Shown here: positions 11,545 to 21,186 of the stretch, piece after piece | Layout: every line of letters starts with the position of its first letter | Numbering within the stretch: the stretch's first letter is position 1 | Assembly: GCF_029543105.1 (NCBI RefSeq) | Contig: NZ_JARQXB010000017.1 | Location: 1-57,442, forward strand | Length of the DNA stretch: 57,442 nt | Source of the DNA: Stenotrophomonas sp. HITSZ_GD | Lineage (GTDB): Bacteria; Pseudomonadota; Gammaproteobacteria; Xanthomonadales; Xanthomonadaceae | Direction of reading: 5' to 3' | Translations under genes and position numbers: made by a program | Notes under the pieces: model-generated | What the model was told of the DNA's origin: nothing | The model's database searches: none | Seen by the model: only the letters and a program-made list of their open reading frames with translations

Positions 11545-11735
11545 GCGGATTTTGCAGCCGCCACGGATGGCGTTGGTTCGACGCGCGTCGCGGTCGTAGG
11601 GCTGCCGGCGCCAGCCTCTTTTCCACCTGAAAGCTCGCCCGCCGCGCCCACTGCCGCGGGCGGCGCCGCGCTGCGTGGGCTGCCGGGATATCGCAACACC
11701 GCGCCGGCGCGGGCCGCGCCGGCGACGAGGCGACC

Positions 11736-13310
11736 TCACTCAACCTGCCGGGCGAACACGATGCGACGCGCACGGGCGATGCTGGCCGCGAAGCCGACGA
11801 CCGCGCCGCGGGCGTCCCGCTGCACCCGCAGCGTCCAGCCCGTGTCGGGCGCGCTGAAGGTGTCGGCCAGCGTCGGGCGCAGCGGGTGCGCGATGCCACG
11901 CGGATCGATCCACGCCAACGCACCGTTCTGCACGGCCAGGCGCTGCTCGCCTTCGATATCGGCGCTGCGGTAGCGGCCCGCCATCGCGGCCAGCGCCGAG
12001 GCATCCGGCGACCACGACGAGGCCGCCTCGAGCCGGACCGGCGCGTTGCCGATGCGCGTCACCTCGATCGCCACGATGGCGCCCGCGCCGTCGCGCCGGA
12101 TCAGCGCGCGGCGGCCGTCCTCGGTGGCGAAGGTGTCCGCACCGATCCTGCCGAAGCGACCTTCGCCGATGCGCAGCCACCCGTCGGCTTCCGAAACCCG
12201 GACCGCGCCATCGTGGGCGGCATTGCGGTACGTCCCGACGATCCCGGCGGGCACGCCCGCGCCCGGCGAGGCTGGCACGGGCGCTGCCGGTGCGGGCAGG
12301 AAGCGCGCCGCCACCGCCGGCCCCAGCTCTTCGGTGTTGAGCGAGCCCGCATTGCACAGCAGCGCCACCGACAAATGATCCTGCGGAAAGCGCCCCAGCC
12401 AGGCCCGATACCCCGCCGTCGACCCGGCATGGCTGATCGCCGGCCGTCCATCGACCGGCCCCAGGTCCAACCCCAGGCCGTAGGGCACGAGGGTGCCATC
12501 CGCCAGGCGGCCCGGCTCGACCAGCCGCGCAGCCCAGGCGTTGGCCGGGTCGGCCAGGGCCGCGTTCCAGCGCTGCAGGTCGCCGACCGTGGTCAGCAGC
12601 CCGCCGGGGCCGACGACATCCTCGAAAGGCATGTCGAGCTGCCAACGCCCGGTATCGCCGGTGGAATACGCCTGTGCCCGATGCGGTACGAGATCGCGGA
12701 AGTCCGTTCGCCAGCGCGTGTGTGCCAGGCCGAGGGGCACGAACAGCTCGGCCTGGGCCAGTTCGCCGAACGGGCGCCCGCCCGCGCGCTCGGCGATGCG
12801 CGCGGCGAGCACGTAGTTGGAATTGCTGTAGAGATATTCGGTGCCCGGGGCGAAGTTGAGCGCCGTCTGGCGTGCCAGCAGCGATAGCGCGTCGTCCATC
12901 GACCAGGCACGCGTGCCGCGTGGCCATCCGCTCAGCTCCGCCAGCGCGCCCCAGTCGCGGATGCCGCTGGTGTGATGCAGCAGCATGGCGAGGGTGACCG
13001 GCTGGTAGAGGGCAGGCAGTTCGGGCAGCCAGCGCCGGATGCTGTCGTCATAGGAGAGCGCGCCGCGTTCGGCCAGGCGGGCGACCAGCGCGGCGGTGAA
13101 CTGCTTGGAGACCGAACCGGCCTCGAAGACGGTGTCGGCCTGGTTCGGCCGCCCTGCCTCCAGATCGGCCATGCCGTAGGCGCGCTGCACCAGTGGATGG
13201 CCGGCGCGCCGCACGTCCACCGCGCAACCGGGGGTATCGGGTCGATCAACGGCCTGGAACAACGCATCCACGTCCGGCGACGCGGCGGACAGCAGCAGGG
13301 CAAGCAGCAT
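11736..13310 (-). CDS. Serine hydrolase of the beta-lactamase/class C penicillin-binding family
   Basis: A 524-residue secreted hydrolase. A short N-terminal hydrophobic stretch ([12 protein letters not shown]) serves as the signal. The beta-lactamase-like domain has the SxxK motif SVSK (Ser66, Lys69), the Tyr-x-Asn motif YSN (161-163) and HAGS (294-297), which replaces KTG. This set is typical of D-aminopeptidase, esterase or EstB-type members rather than true beta-lactamases. The last roughly 180 residues form a C-terminal beta-rich extension (lipocalin-like DUF3471-type), seen in many members. GAGGA sits 6 bases before the start. The AraC-type regulator ends 33 bases upstream, so the pair is likely one transcript. 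The substrate cannot be told. Confidence 0.88.
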   Translation of the reverse strand: MLLALLLSAASPDVDALFQAVDRPDTPGCAVDVRRAGHPLVQRAYGMADLEAGRPNQADTVFEAGSVSKQFTAALVARLAERGALSYDDSIRRWLPELPALYQPVTLAMLLHHTSGIRDWGALAELSGWPRGTRAWSMDDALSLLARQTALNFAPGTEYLYSNSNYVLAARIAERAGGRPFGELAQAELFVPLGLAHTRWRTDFRDLVPHRAQAYSTGDTGRWQLDMPFEDVVGPGGLLTTVGDLQRWNAALADPANAWAARLVEPGRLADGTLVPYGLGLDLGPVDGRPAISHAGSTAGYRAWLGRFPQDHLSVALLCNAGSLNTEELGPAVAARFLPAPAAPVPASPGAGVPAGIVGTYRNAAHDGAVRVSEADGWLRIGEGRFGRIGADTFATEDGRRALIRRDGAGAIVAIEVTRIGNAPVRLEAASSWSPDASALAAMAGRYRSADIEGEQRLAVQNGALAWIDPRGIAHPLRPTLADTFSAPDTGWTLRVQRDARGAVVGFAASIARARRIVFARQVE

Positions 13311-13343
13311 GGCAGTTCCTCGGTGACGAGGTTCGACCTTGCT

Positions 13344-14486
13344 TCAGTGCTCCCCCGCCAGCGCCCCAGAATCCGCCGCGCGCCCGTTCTGGCGGTTATT
13401 GCGACGCCATTGGGACGGCGTCGTCCCGGCGACCTCGCGGAACGCACGGTTGAAGCTGGCCTTCGACGCGAAACCGTGATCCAGCGCCAACGCGAGCAGG
13501 TCGCGCGACTCGCCCGGCTGCACCATCGCCGCCTGCACCGCGCGCACCCGCATGGCGTTGATGCTGGCATTGAAGCTGCGCCCGGCCCCGTCGTTGAGCG
13601 CGCGCGACAGGCTGCGCTCGGACGTGCCCAGCCGGCGCGCGACCTCGCCCAGTGTCAGCCCTTCTTCGCGCCACCAGCCTTCCGCCTCGATGCGTTGGGT
13701 GAAGCCGGCGGCGAGCGCGGCGTAGTCGGTGCGGGCGTCCGGCGCGTCGCCGGCCGCCTCCCCGTGCCGGGGATCGACCTGCCGGGGGTACACCTGCCCA
13801 CCGTGCCGCCACCCGAGCAAGCCGAGGACATAGGCCAGCAGGCAGAAGGCGAACATCACCGGCGTGCGCCCCAGGTAGTCGATCGGGCGGACCAGCAGGT
13901 TCCAGGCCCCCGCCCCGGCCGCGGCAAGCAGCAGCAGCGCGAACGCGGCGACCATGGTGCGTAGCCACGTCAGCCGCCATGGCTCCCGGTCGGCGAACCG
14001 CGCATCGAGCCAATGCTGGTAGCTGGCCTGGTCGCGCCAGCAGGCCAGCACGTAGCCGACGGCGGCGCACAGGATGGCGGCCATCGCCAAAGGCTCCACC
14101 CCATGCAGATGGCCGGTGGTGTACCACGTCCACTTGGTATCCGCGGGCAGCAGGAAACAGGCGAGCTGGTAGACAAACTGGCCCGCGGCGGGCAGCAGGT
14201 GCGCCCACCAGCGCGCCGGCAACCGGCCGGTGATCGCGCGAACGTAGAGCCAGAGCAGCGGTGCGAAGCCGGCCGACAGGTCCAGCGGCAGGAAGGTCAG
14301 CCCGGGATGCCGGTCGTAGGCCCCGGCGAAGCCGAGCACGTAGATGCACAGCCGCAGCGCGACCAGCACCAGCAGGCACGCGAGCAGGCGATTGGCTTGG
14401 CGATTGGCCGGCGTGCGGCCGATCAGCACGGCCAGGCCCAGCGCGTTGATCGCTCCCAGGAGGATCAGGATCGATAGGGTGCCCAT
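13344..14486 (-). CDS. AraC-family transcriptional regulator with membrane-spanning N-terminal domain
   Basis: A 380-residue protein with about seven hydrophobic helices in the first 240 residues, starting LSILILLGAINALGLAVLIG. It ends in an AraC helix-turn-helix domain (residues about 280-370: LTLGEVARRLGTSERSLSRALND and LALALDHGFASKASFNRAFREVAGTTPSQWRR). This architecture is common in Xanthomonadaceae and usually encoded beside a hydrolase. It could sense an envelope signal and control the serine hydrolase 33 bases downstream. The start at 14486 avoids a longer reading that would run into the tRNA gene. Regulation of its neighbour is inference from gene order. Confidence 0.88.
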   Translation of the reverse strand: MGTLSILILLGAINALGLAVLIGRTPANRQANRLLACLLVLVALRLCIYVLGFAGAYDRHPGLTFLPLDLSAGFAPLLWLYVRAITGRLPARWWAHLLPAAGQFVYQLACFLLPADTKWTWYTTGHLHGVEPLAMAAILCAAVGYVLACWRDQASYQHWLDARFADREPWRLTWLRTMVAAFALLLLAAAGAGAWNLLVRPIDYLGRTPVMFAFCLLAYVLGLLGWRHGGQVYPRQVDPRHGEAAGDAPDARTDYAALAAGFTQRIEAEGWWREEGLTLGEVARRLGTSERSLSRALNDGAGRSFNASINAMRVRAVQAAMVQPGESRDLLALALDHGFASKASFNRAFREVAGTTPSQWRRNNRQNGRAADSGALAGEH

Positions 14487-14560
14487 GGGTTCACGGCGTG
14501 TCGTATGGGGCGAGCATACGGGGTTCGGGAACGTGCCGGAATTTCGGCATTGGGTTTGGA

Positions 14561-14650
14561 TGGCGGAGAGAGTGGGATTCGAACCCACGGAAGGTTTGAC
14601 CCTTCGCCGGTTTTCAAGACCGGTGCCTTAAACCGCTCGGCCATCTCTCC
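14561..14650 (-). tRNA. tRNA-Ser (anticodon UGA)
   Basis: Read on the minus strand it begins GGAGAGA and ends TCTCTCC-G-CCA, giving a 7-bp acceptor stem, a G discriminator base and an encoded CCA. The anticodon loop CTTGAAA has anticodon TGA, reading UCN serine codons. The T arm contains GTGGGTTCGAATCCCAC, and the long variable arm is typical of class II tRNAs. Length is 90 nt. Confidence 0.97.
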
Positions 14651-14754
14651 GTTCGTCGTTGCGCCGCGCGTTGCACGCGGGCATCGGCATGACATCGCCG
14701 GCATCGCGAAGTCCGCGAGCCGGCGCGCATTCTCGCATGGGCCGCCGCTTGCGG

Positions 14755-15747
14755 TCAGCCCACCTCGGCCACCAGCGCGGGCGTCTGCACGCGCTTGATC
14801 TTCTCGGCCAGCTTGCCGCAGTCGCCGCCGCAATCCAGGCGCGAACGCTCGATCTCGCGCGGCAAGCGCTCGGCCAGGAAATCGATGAACACCCGCACCG
14901 CCGGCAGCAGGCCGCGGCGCGAGGCGAACACGGCGTGGCAGATGCCCTGCGGCAGCGTCCAGTCGGGCAGCACCACTTCCAGCTCGCCGCTGCGCACGGC
15001 TTCGGCGCACACGGTCTCCGGCAACATGGTGATGCCGAATCCGTCCTTGGCCATCGACTTGAGCAGCGGGAAGTCGAAGCCGGCCAGGCGCGGCTGCAGG
15101 TCGACGCGGCGCACTTCGCCGTTCGGGCCATGCAGTTCCCAGCGCTGGTGCACCTCGTCCTCGCTGATGCTCATGGTGGTGTGGCTGGCGAGATCCTCCG
15201 GGGTCTTCGGGCGGCCGACGCGGTCCAGGTACTTCGGGCTGGCCACCAGCAGTTCCTGCACCTGGCCGAAGCTGCGCATCACCAGGCTGCCGTCGTCGTC
15301 CAGGCGCGATCGCACGCGCAGGGCGACGTCGTAGCCTTCATTGATGACATCCACCCGGCGGTTGCTGATGTTCAGCTGCAGCCGCACCTTGGGGTACTTG
15401 TCGAGGAATTCGGGCAGCAGCTTGGGCAACTGGATCTGCGCCAGCGACACGGGCACGCTCACGCGCACCAGGCCGCGCGGTTCGGCGCTGAGTCGATCGA
15501 CCACCTCGCGCGCGGCTTGCGCCTCGGCCAGCATGGTCTGTGCGTGGCGATGCACGCTCATGCCCACATCGGTGACGGCAAAGCGACGGGTGGAGCGCTG
15601 CAGCAGGCGCACGCCCAGATCGGTCTCCAGCTGGCTGATGCGCCGGCTCAGGCGGGACTTGGGGATGCCCAGGGCGCGCTCGGCCGCGGCAAAGCCGCCG
15701 TGGTCGACCACCATCGCAAAGTAGTAAAGATCATTCAGGTCGTGCAT
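14755..15747 (-). CDS. LysR-family transcriptional regulator
   Basis: A 330-residue protein with the LysR winged helix-turn-helix at residues 1-60 (FAAAERALGIPKSRLSRRISQLETDLGVRLLQRSTRRFAVTD) and a periplasmic-binding-like effector domain from about 90 to 295. It is about 30 residues longer than a typical member. The extension contains a CGGDC pair (Cys-x3-Cys) that could respond to thiol oxidation. It is divergent from azoR, with 120 bases between the starts, an arrangement typical for LysR control of the neighbour. The ATG at 15747 gives the conserved start MHDLNDLYYFAMVVDHGGF. Confidence 0.93.
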   Translation of the reverse strand: MHDLNDLYYFAMVVDHGGFAAAERALGIPKSRLSRRISQLETDLGVRLLQRSTRRFAVTDVGMSVHRHAQTMLAEAQAAREVVDRLSAEPRGLVRVSVPVSLAQIQLPKLLPEFLDKYPKVRLQLNISNRRVDVINEGYDVALRVRSRLDDDGSLVMRSFGQVQELLVASPKYLDRVGRPKTPEDLASHTTMSISEDEVHQRWELHGPNGEVRRVDLQPRLAGFDFPLLKSMAKDGFGITMLPETVCAEAVRSGELEVVLPDWTLPQGICHAVFASRRGLLPAVRVFIDFLAERLPREIERSRLDCGGDCGKLAEKIKRVQTPALVAEVG

Positions 15748-15755
15748 GGCGACAT

Positions 15756-15821
15756 TTCCACGATTGGAACGATACGTGACATTTAACTACCTTTATCCCA
15801 AAAAGGCAACAATCTACCTTT
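15756..15821. promoter_or_regulatory. Likely LysR operator region between LysR gene and azoR
   Basis: TTCCA-CGAT-TGGAA (15756-15769) is a 14-bp palindrome. Farther right, CTACCTTT occurs twice as a direct repeat (15787-15794 and 15814-15821), 27 bases apart, almost three helical turns. The region is AT-richer than its surroundings. These are candidate binding sites for the divergently encoded LysR protein. Confidence 0.5.
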
Positions 15822-15867
15822 GCTCCCCGACGCGGCGCTCCTGCCGCCCCCAAGCAAAGGTTCCGCC

Positions 15868-16455
15868 ATGAAACTGCTCCATCTCGATTCCAGCGCCCTG
15901 GGTGACAACTCGGTCACCCGCGAACTCAGCGCCGCCGTGGTCAACCACTGGCGCGCCCAGCACCCCGGCCTGCAGGTCGAATACCGTGACCTGGACCGCG
16001 AGCCGATCCCGCACCTGACCGGCCAGAGCCTGGCCAAGGCGGATGCGGCCGAGGCCGAGGCGGCCGAACGCACCCTGCAGCAGTTCCTGGATGCGGACAT
16101 CGTGGTGATCGGCGCGCCGATGTACAACTTCTCGGTGCCGTCGACCCTGAAGGCCTGGATCGACCGCGTGGCGGTGGCCGGCCGCACCTTCCGCTACACC
16201 GAGAACGGGCCCGAAGGCCTGGCCGGCGGCAAGCGGATCATCGTCGCCAGCGGGCGCGGTGGCTTGCACACCGGTGCGCCGACCGATTTCCAGGAGCCCT
16301 ACCTGCGCCAGGTGTTCGCATTCCTGGGCGTGAACGATGTGGAGTTCGTGCGGGCCGAAGGCGTGGCGTACTCGCCGCAGCATCGCAGCGATGCGCTGTC
16401 GCAGGCGCATGCGTCGATCAAGGGCCTGGAGCGCGGCCTGCCGGAAGCTGCTTGA
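15868..16455 (+). CDS. azoR: FMN-dependent NADH-azoreductase
   Basis: A 195-residue flavodoxin-like quinone/azo reductase that performs two-electron reduction of quinones and azo compounds with NADH, probably against thiol or quinone stress. Family motifs are KLLHLDSSALGDNSVTRELS at the start, the FMN-binding APMYNFSVPSTLKAWIDRV, GRTFRYTENGPEGLAGGK and ASGRGGLH, ending with the SLGVNDVEFVRAEG-like stretch. The start at 15868 fits the first beta strand. It is divergent from a LysR regulator that probably controls it. Confidence 0.95.
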   Translation: MKLLHLDSSALGDNSVTRELSAAVVNHWRAQHPGLQVEYRDLDREPIPHLTGQSLAKADAAEAEAAERTLQQFLDADIVVIGAPMYNFSVPSTLKAWIDRVAVAGRTFRYTENGPEGLAGGKRIIVASGRGGLHTGAPTDFQEPYLRQVFAFLGVNDVEFVRAEGVAYSPQHRSDALSQAHASIKGLERGLPEAA

Positions 16456-16520
16456 TCGCCTTGGTCCTTGTTAGGTAACGCTTAGGTTTCCGGCGCGCCC
16501 CTCCCTCGTCGGCGCCGGGA

Positions 16521-16560
16521 ACGGGACGGATCTGCCTTCGGGTGGGTCCGTCTTTTTTTT
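16521..16560 (+). terminator. Probable terminator after azoR
   Basis: GGACGGATCTGCC...GGTGGGTCCGTC (near 16525-16552) can fold into an imperfect stem with apical GGGACGG/TCCGTC pairing and is followed by a run of eight or nine T. It ends about 100 bases past the azoR stop. Confidence 0.6.
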
Positions 16561-16686
16561 TATGCAGGAAGGGTGTGTGTGTTTGTGTTGCGGCCTGGCG
16601 GCCGCTTGCTTATGTGGCCGGCGCGCTTTGTGGGCGGCGCTGGCTGGCGATGTTGATCGGCGGGGTTCGCTTTGTGCACGGCCTGC

Positions 16687-16782
16687 GGGGGCGAGGCCCT
16701 TTCGGGACACGCCGTAAACCCGTCCATGGGGGCTCGATGGCGACATCCATGTCGCCAACGGTCCCGAAAGGGCCTCGCCCCC
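16687..16782. repeat. Palindromic intergenic element, copy C
   Basis: Outer arms of 21 bp (16687-16707 and 16762-16782) are perfectly complementary. Inside are CCCGTCCATGGG (16719-16730, one mismatch in the stem) and GGCGACATCCATGTCGCC (16739-16756). It has the same orientation as copies A, E and F and lies between convergent genes. Confidence 0.88.
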
Positions 16783-16950
16783 ACAGTCCCTTCCGTTCCC
16801 CACGACCGGATAAAAACGTCCAAAGCCGCGCTGCCGTCCTGTAGGAGCGGCTTCAGAAGAGCGGGAGGCAAAGTGGAGATTGGAGGATGGGAGGGGTGCG
16901 GACGAGTGCTTCGGCCCTTGATCGAAGCATGAAAAATGAAGCGCCTTGCG

Positions 16951-17051
16951 CCGCCCTGGCGGGTATGGGCGTCAGCGGGCCATGGATGGCCCGCGGCGGC
17001 GAATCGGACAGGACGTCTGCTGAGCCGTGACGACCATACCCGCCAGGGCGG
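16951..17051. repeat. Palindromic intergenic element, copy D (inverted, partly degenerate)
   Basis: Outer arms of 18 bp (16951-16968 and 17034-17051) pair perfectly. One internal hairpin is intact, GCGGGCCATGGATGGCCCGC (16975-16994, 9-bp arms). The second expected hairpin is decayed, with only a weak GAC...GTC pairing around 17010-17020. It lies 35 bases beyond the serS stop. Confidence 0.8.
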
Positions 17052-17086
17052 TGCCCGCACCGTCAGGCAGCACGGCCCACCGCCTG

Positions 17087-19143
<2,057 letters not shown>

Positions 19144-19152
19144 GCTGAACCT

Positions 19153-19172
19153 CGGCCGCCCCACGGCGGCCG
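19153..19172 (+). other. Hairpin after the first TonB-like gene
   Basis: CGGCCGCC (19153-19160) pairs with GGCGGCCG (19165-19172) across a 4-nt loop, 10 bases past the stop. No T tract follows, so it may stabilise the mRNA or act as a weak attenuator ahead of the second gene. Confidence 0.5.
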
Positions 19173-19249
19173 CGTTCACCTGGGGCTGACACCCCCGGGC
19201 CTGTTTTCGGCCAAGACTGCTTGCGTCCCAACAGACGAAGGAGCAGATC

Positions 19250-19819
19250 ATGTCCACGACGTCGCCGCATACCCAGGATTTCCGCGAGCAGCCCGCAGTC
19301 GGCACCGAGCCGGCGGAGCGCGGCGCCTCGCCTTGGCTGTGGGCGTTGTTGATCCTCGCGCTGGTTGCTTTGCCGGCCTGGTGGTGGATCCGCAACAGCC
19401 AGGAACCGATGAGCGCCCCGGCCACGCCGGCCGCCGAGACCACCGCCACCGCGCAGCCGTTGCCGGAAGCCAGCAACCAGCGCCCCGCGACCATGGTGCG
19501 CCACGACGCCGCGCCGAAGCCGGCGGTGGTGCGTAACCGCGATGCGCGCCCGCTCGCCTCCAACCCGGTGCCGGCCTACCCGGCGCGCGCGCTGCGCTCG
19601 GGCGTGGAAGGCAGCGTGACCGCGCGCCTGCAGGTCGATGCCAATGGCCGGGTCAGCGATGCGGAGATCGTCAGCCGCACCGGTGCGCGCGACCGCGACC
19701 TGGATCGCGCCGTGCTGAATACCGTGCGCGATTGGCGCTTCGAACCGGCCATGCGTAATGGCCGTGCCGTGGCCACCACGGTGCAGCTGCCGGTCGACTT
19801 CCGCGCCGCCCAGCAGTAA
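19250..19819 (+). CDS. TonB-like energy transducer protein (second of two)
   Basis: A 189-residue TonB-family protein. The N-terminal 30 residues are polar, a tryptophan-rich anchor follows (PWLWALLILALVALPAWWWIRNS), then a 50-residue linker. A C-terminal TonB domain runs from about residue 105 (NPVPAYPARALRSGVEGSVTARLQVDANGRVSDAEIVSRTG, DRAVLNTVRDWRFEPAMRNG). AAGGAG lies 6 bases before the ATG at 19250. Its C-terminal domain resembles that of the upstream gene, consistent with tandem duplication followed by divergence of the anchors and linkers. Confidence 0.87.
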   Translation: MSTTSPHTQDFREQPAVGTEPAERGASPWLWALLILALVALPAWWWIRNSQEPMSAPATPAAETTATAQPLPEASNQRPATMVRHDAAPKPAVVRNRDARPLASNPVPAYPARALRSGVEGSVTARLQVDANGRVSDAEIVSRTGARDRDLDRAVLNTVRDWRFEPAMRNGRAVATTVQLPVDFRAAQQ

Positions 19820-19827
19820 CGGGCACC

Positions 19828-19861
19828 GTGCCCTGCGCGTCGCCTAGCCGGCGCGCAGGGC
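19828..19861. terminator. Shared hairpin terminator between tonB-like gene and aroA
   Basis: An 11-bp stem, TGCCCTGCGCG (19828-19838) with CGCGCAGGGCA (19851-19861), carries the aroA stop codon (19844-19846) in its loop. It ends the plus-strand gene 8 bases past its stop and covers the last codons of aroA on the minus strand. No strong T tract is present. Confidence 0.6.
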
Positions 19862-21154
19862 AAACCCGGCCGAGCGCGCAAGCGTGTCAAAGCCGGGGAA
19901 AGAGGTGGCCACGTTGGCCACATCGTCGATCACCACTTCGCCACTCGCGAGCTGGCCGGCGATGGCGAAGGCCATCGCGATGCGGTGGTCGCCGTGGCTG
20001 TCGATGCGGCCCGCGCCGATCGCGCCACCGTGGATCGTTGCGCCGTCCGGCGTCTCATCCACCTGGATGCCCAACGTGCGCAGCCCGTGCGCCATCGCGC
20101 CCAGGCGGTCGGATTCCTTCACCCGCAACTCCGCCGCGCCGCTCACCACCGTGCGCCCTTCCGCTGCGGCGGCGGCCACGAACAGTGCCGGGAACTCGTC
20201 GATCATGTCCGGCACCACATCTTCGGGGATCACCGCGCCCCGCAGCGGAGCATGACGCACGCGCAGATCGGCCACCGGCTCGCCCCCATGCTCACCCGGA
20301 TTTTCTTCCTGGATGTCGGCGCCCATCAGGCGCAACGCCGCGAGCAGGCCGGTGCGCCGCGGATTGAGGCCGACCGCGCGCAACACGACTTCCGAACCGG
20401 GAATGACGCTGGCGGCGACGATGAAGAACGCCGCCGAGGAGAAATCGGCCGGCACCGCGATGTCCGTCGCCCGCAGCCGCTGGCCGCCGCGCAGGCGCGC
20501 CTGGCCGGGCGAGAACGCGATGTCCACCCCGAAGGCGGAAAGCATGCGCTCGGTGTAGTCGCGCGTAGGATGCGGCTCGGTCACCGAGGTCTCGCCCTCG
20601 GCATACAGGCCCGCCAGCAACACCGCGGATTTGACCTGGGCGCTGGCCACGGGCGAAACGAACTCGATGCCCGTCAAACGTTGGCCACCGTGGATGCGCA
20701 GCGGCGGCGTGCCGTCCTGCTCGGTGTCGATGCGTGCGCCCATCTGCGCAAGCGGCCCGGTGACGCGGCGCATCGGCCGGCGCGAGAGCGACGCATCGCC
20801 CACCAGCACGCTGTCGAACGCTTGTGCCGCCAGCAGGCCGGCCAGCAAGCGCATGCCGGTGCCGGCGTTGCCGCAATCCAGGTCACCTTCCGGCGCGCGC
20901 AAGCCATCCACGCCCACGCCGTGCACGATGCGCTGCGAGGCGGAGGGCGTGTCGATGCGCACGCCCAGGCGGGAGAAGATCGCCGCGGTCGAACGGGTGT
21001 CCTCGCCTTCGAGGAAACCGTCGATACGCGAGACGCCATCGGCGAGCGCGGCGAACATCACCGCGCGGTGCGAAACCGACTTGTCCCCGGGAATGGCCAG
21101 CGTGCCCCGCAGCGGGGTGCCGTGGCTGGCGATCCAGCTTTGCTTTGCGCTCAT
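19844..21154 (-). CDS. aroA: 3-phosphoshikimate 1-carboxyvinyltransferase (EPSP synthase)
   Basis: Shikimate-pathway enzyme that joins phosphoenolpyruvate to shikimate-3-phosphate; the target of glyphosate. The 436 residues show the family signatures IPGDKSVSHRAVMFAALADG near residue 20, DCGNAGTGMRLLAGLL (about residue 90), SRRPMRRVTGPL, and RVKESDRLGAMAHGLRTLG with SHGDHRIAMAFAIAG in the C-terminal half. The NAGTG (not NAGTA) form matches class I/III-type enzymes. The start at 21154 fits MSAKQSWIASHGTPLRG. It is the last gene of the serC-pheA-aroA operon, 32 bases behind pheA. Confidence 0.97.
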   Translation of the reverse strand: MSAKQSWIASHGTPLRGTLAIPGDKSVSHRAVMFAALADGVSRIDGFLEGEDTRSTAAIFSRLGVRIDTPSASQRIVHGVGVDGLRAPEGDLDCGNAGTGMRLLAGLLAAQAFDSVLVGDASLSRRPMRRVTGPLAQMGARIDTEQDGTPPLRIHGGQRLTGIEFVSPVASAQVKSAVLLAGLYAEGETSVTEPHPTRDYTERMLSAFGVDIAFSPGQARLRGGQRLRATDIAVPADFSSAAFFIVAASVIPGSEVVLRAVGLNPRRTGLLAALRLMGADIQEENPGEHGGEPVADLRVRHAPLRGAVIPEDVVPDMIDEFPALFVAAAAAEGRTVVSGAAELRVKESDRLGAMAHGLRTLGIQVDETPDGATIHGGAIGAGRIDSHGDHRIAMAFAIAGQLASGEVVIDDVANVATSFPGFDTLARSAGFALRAG

Positions 21155-21186
21155 GTCTTTCCTGTTGCGTGATTCGTGGGCGGCGA

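Larger units (their letters stand above)
16456..17086. other. Gene-free stretch between azoR and serS holding two palindromes
   Basis: This 631-base gap separates the convergent azoR and serS genes. It contains copies C and D of the palindromic element, a GGGTCCG-type inverted repeat followed by eight Ts near 16552-16560 that may end azoR transcription, and a GTGTGTGTGTTTGTGTT tract at 16572-16588. GATGTTGATCGGC at 16649-16661 recurs at the same distance upstream of copy F. I see no convincing gene. Confidence 0.7.

Noticed and set aside
11736-13310. Reading the serine hydrolase as a beta-lactamase resistance gene
   Set aside because: It has SxxK and YSN but HAGS instead of KTG and a long C-terminal extension, which fits esterase or aminopeptidase-type members; nothing shows beta-lactam hydrolysis.
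14486-14588. Extended start for the AraC-type regulator
   Set aside because: The longer reading enters the end of the tRNA-Ser gene and adds no family sequence; MGTLSILIL at 14486 is the natural start.
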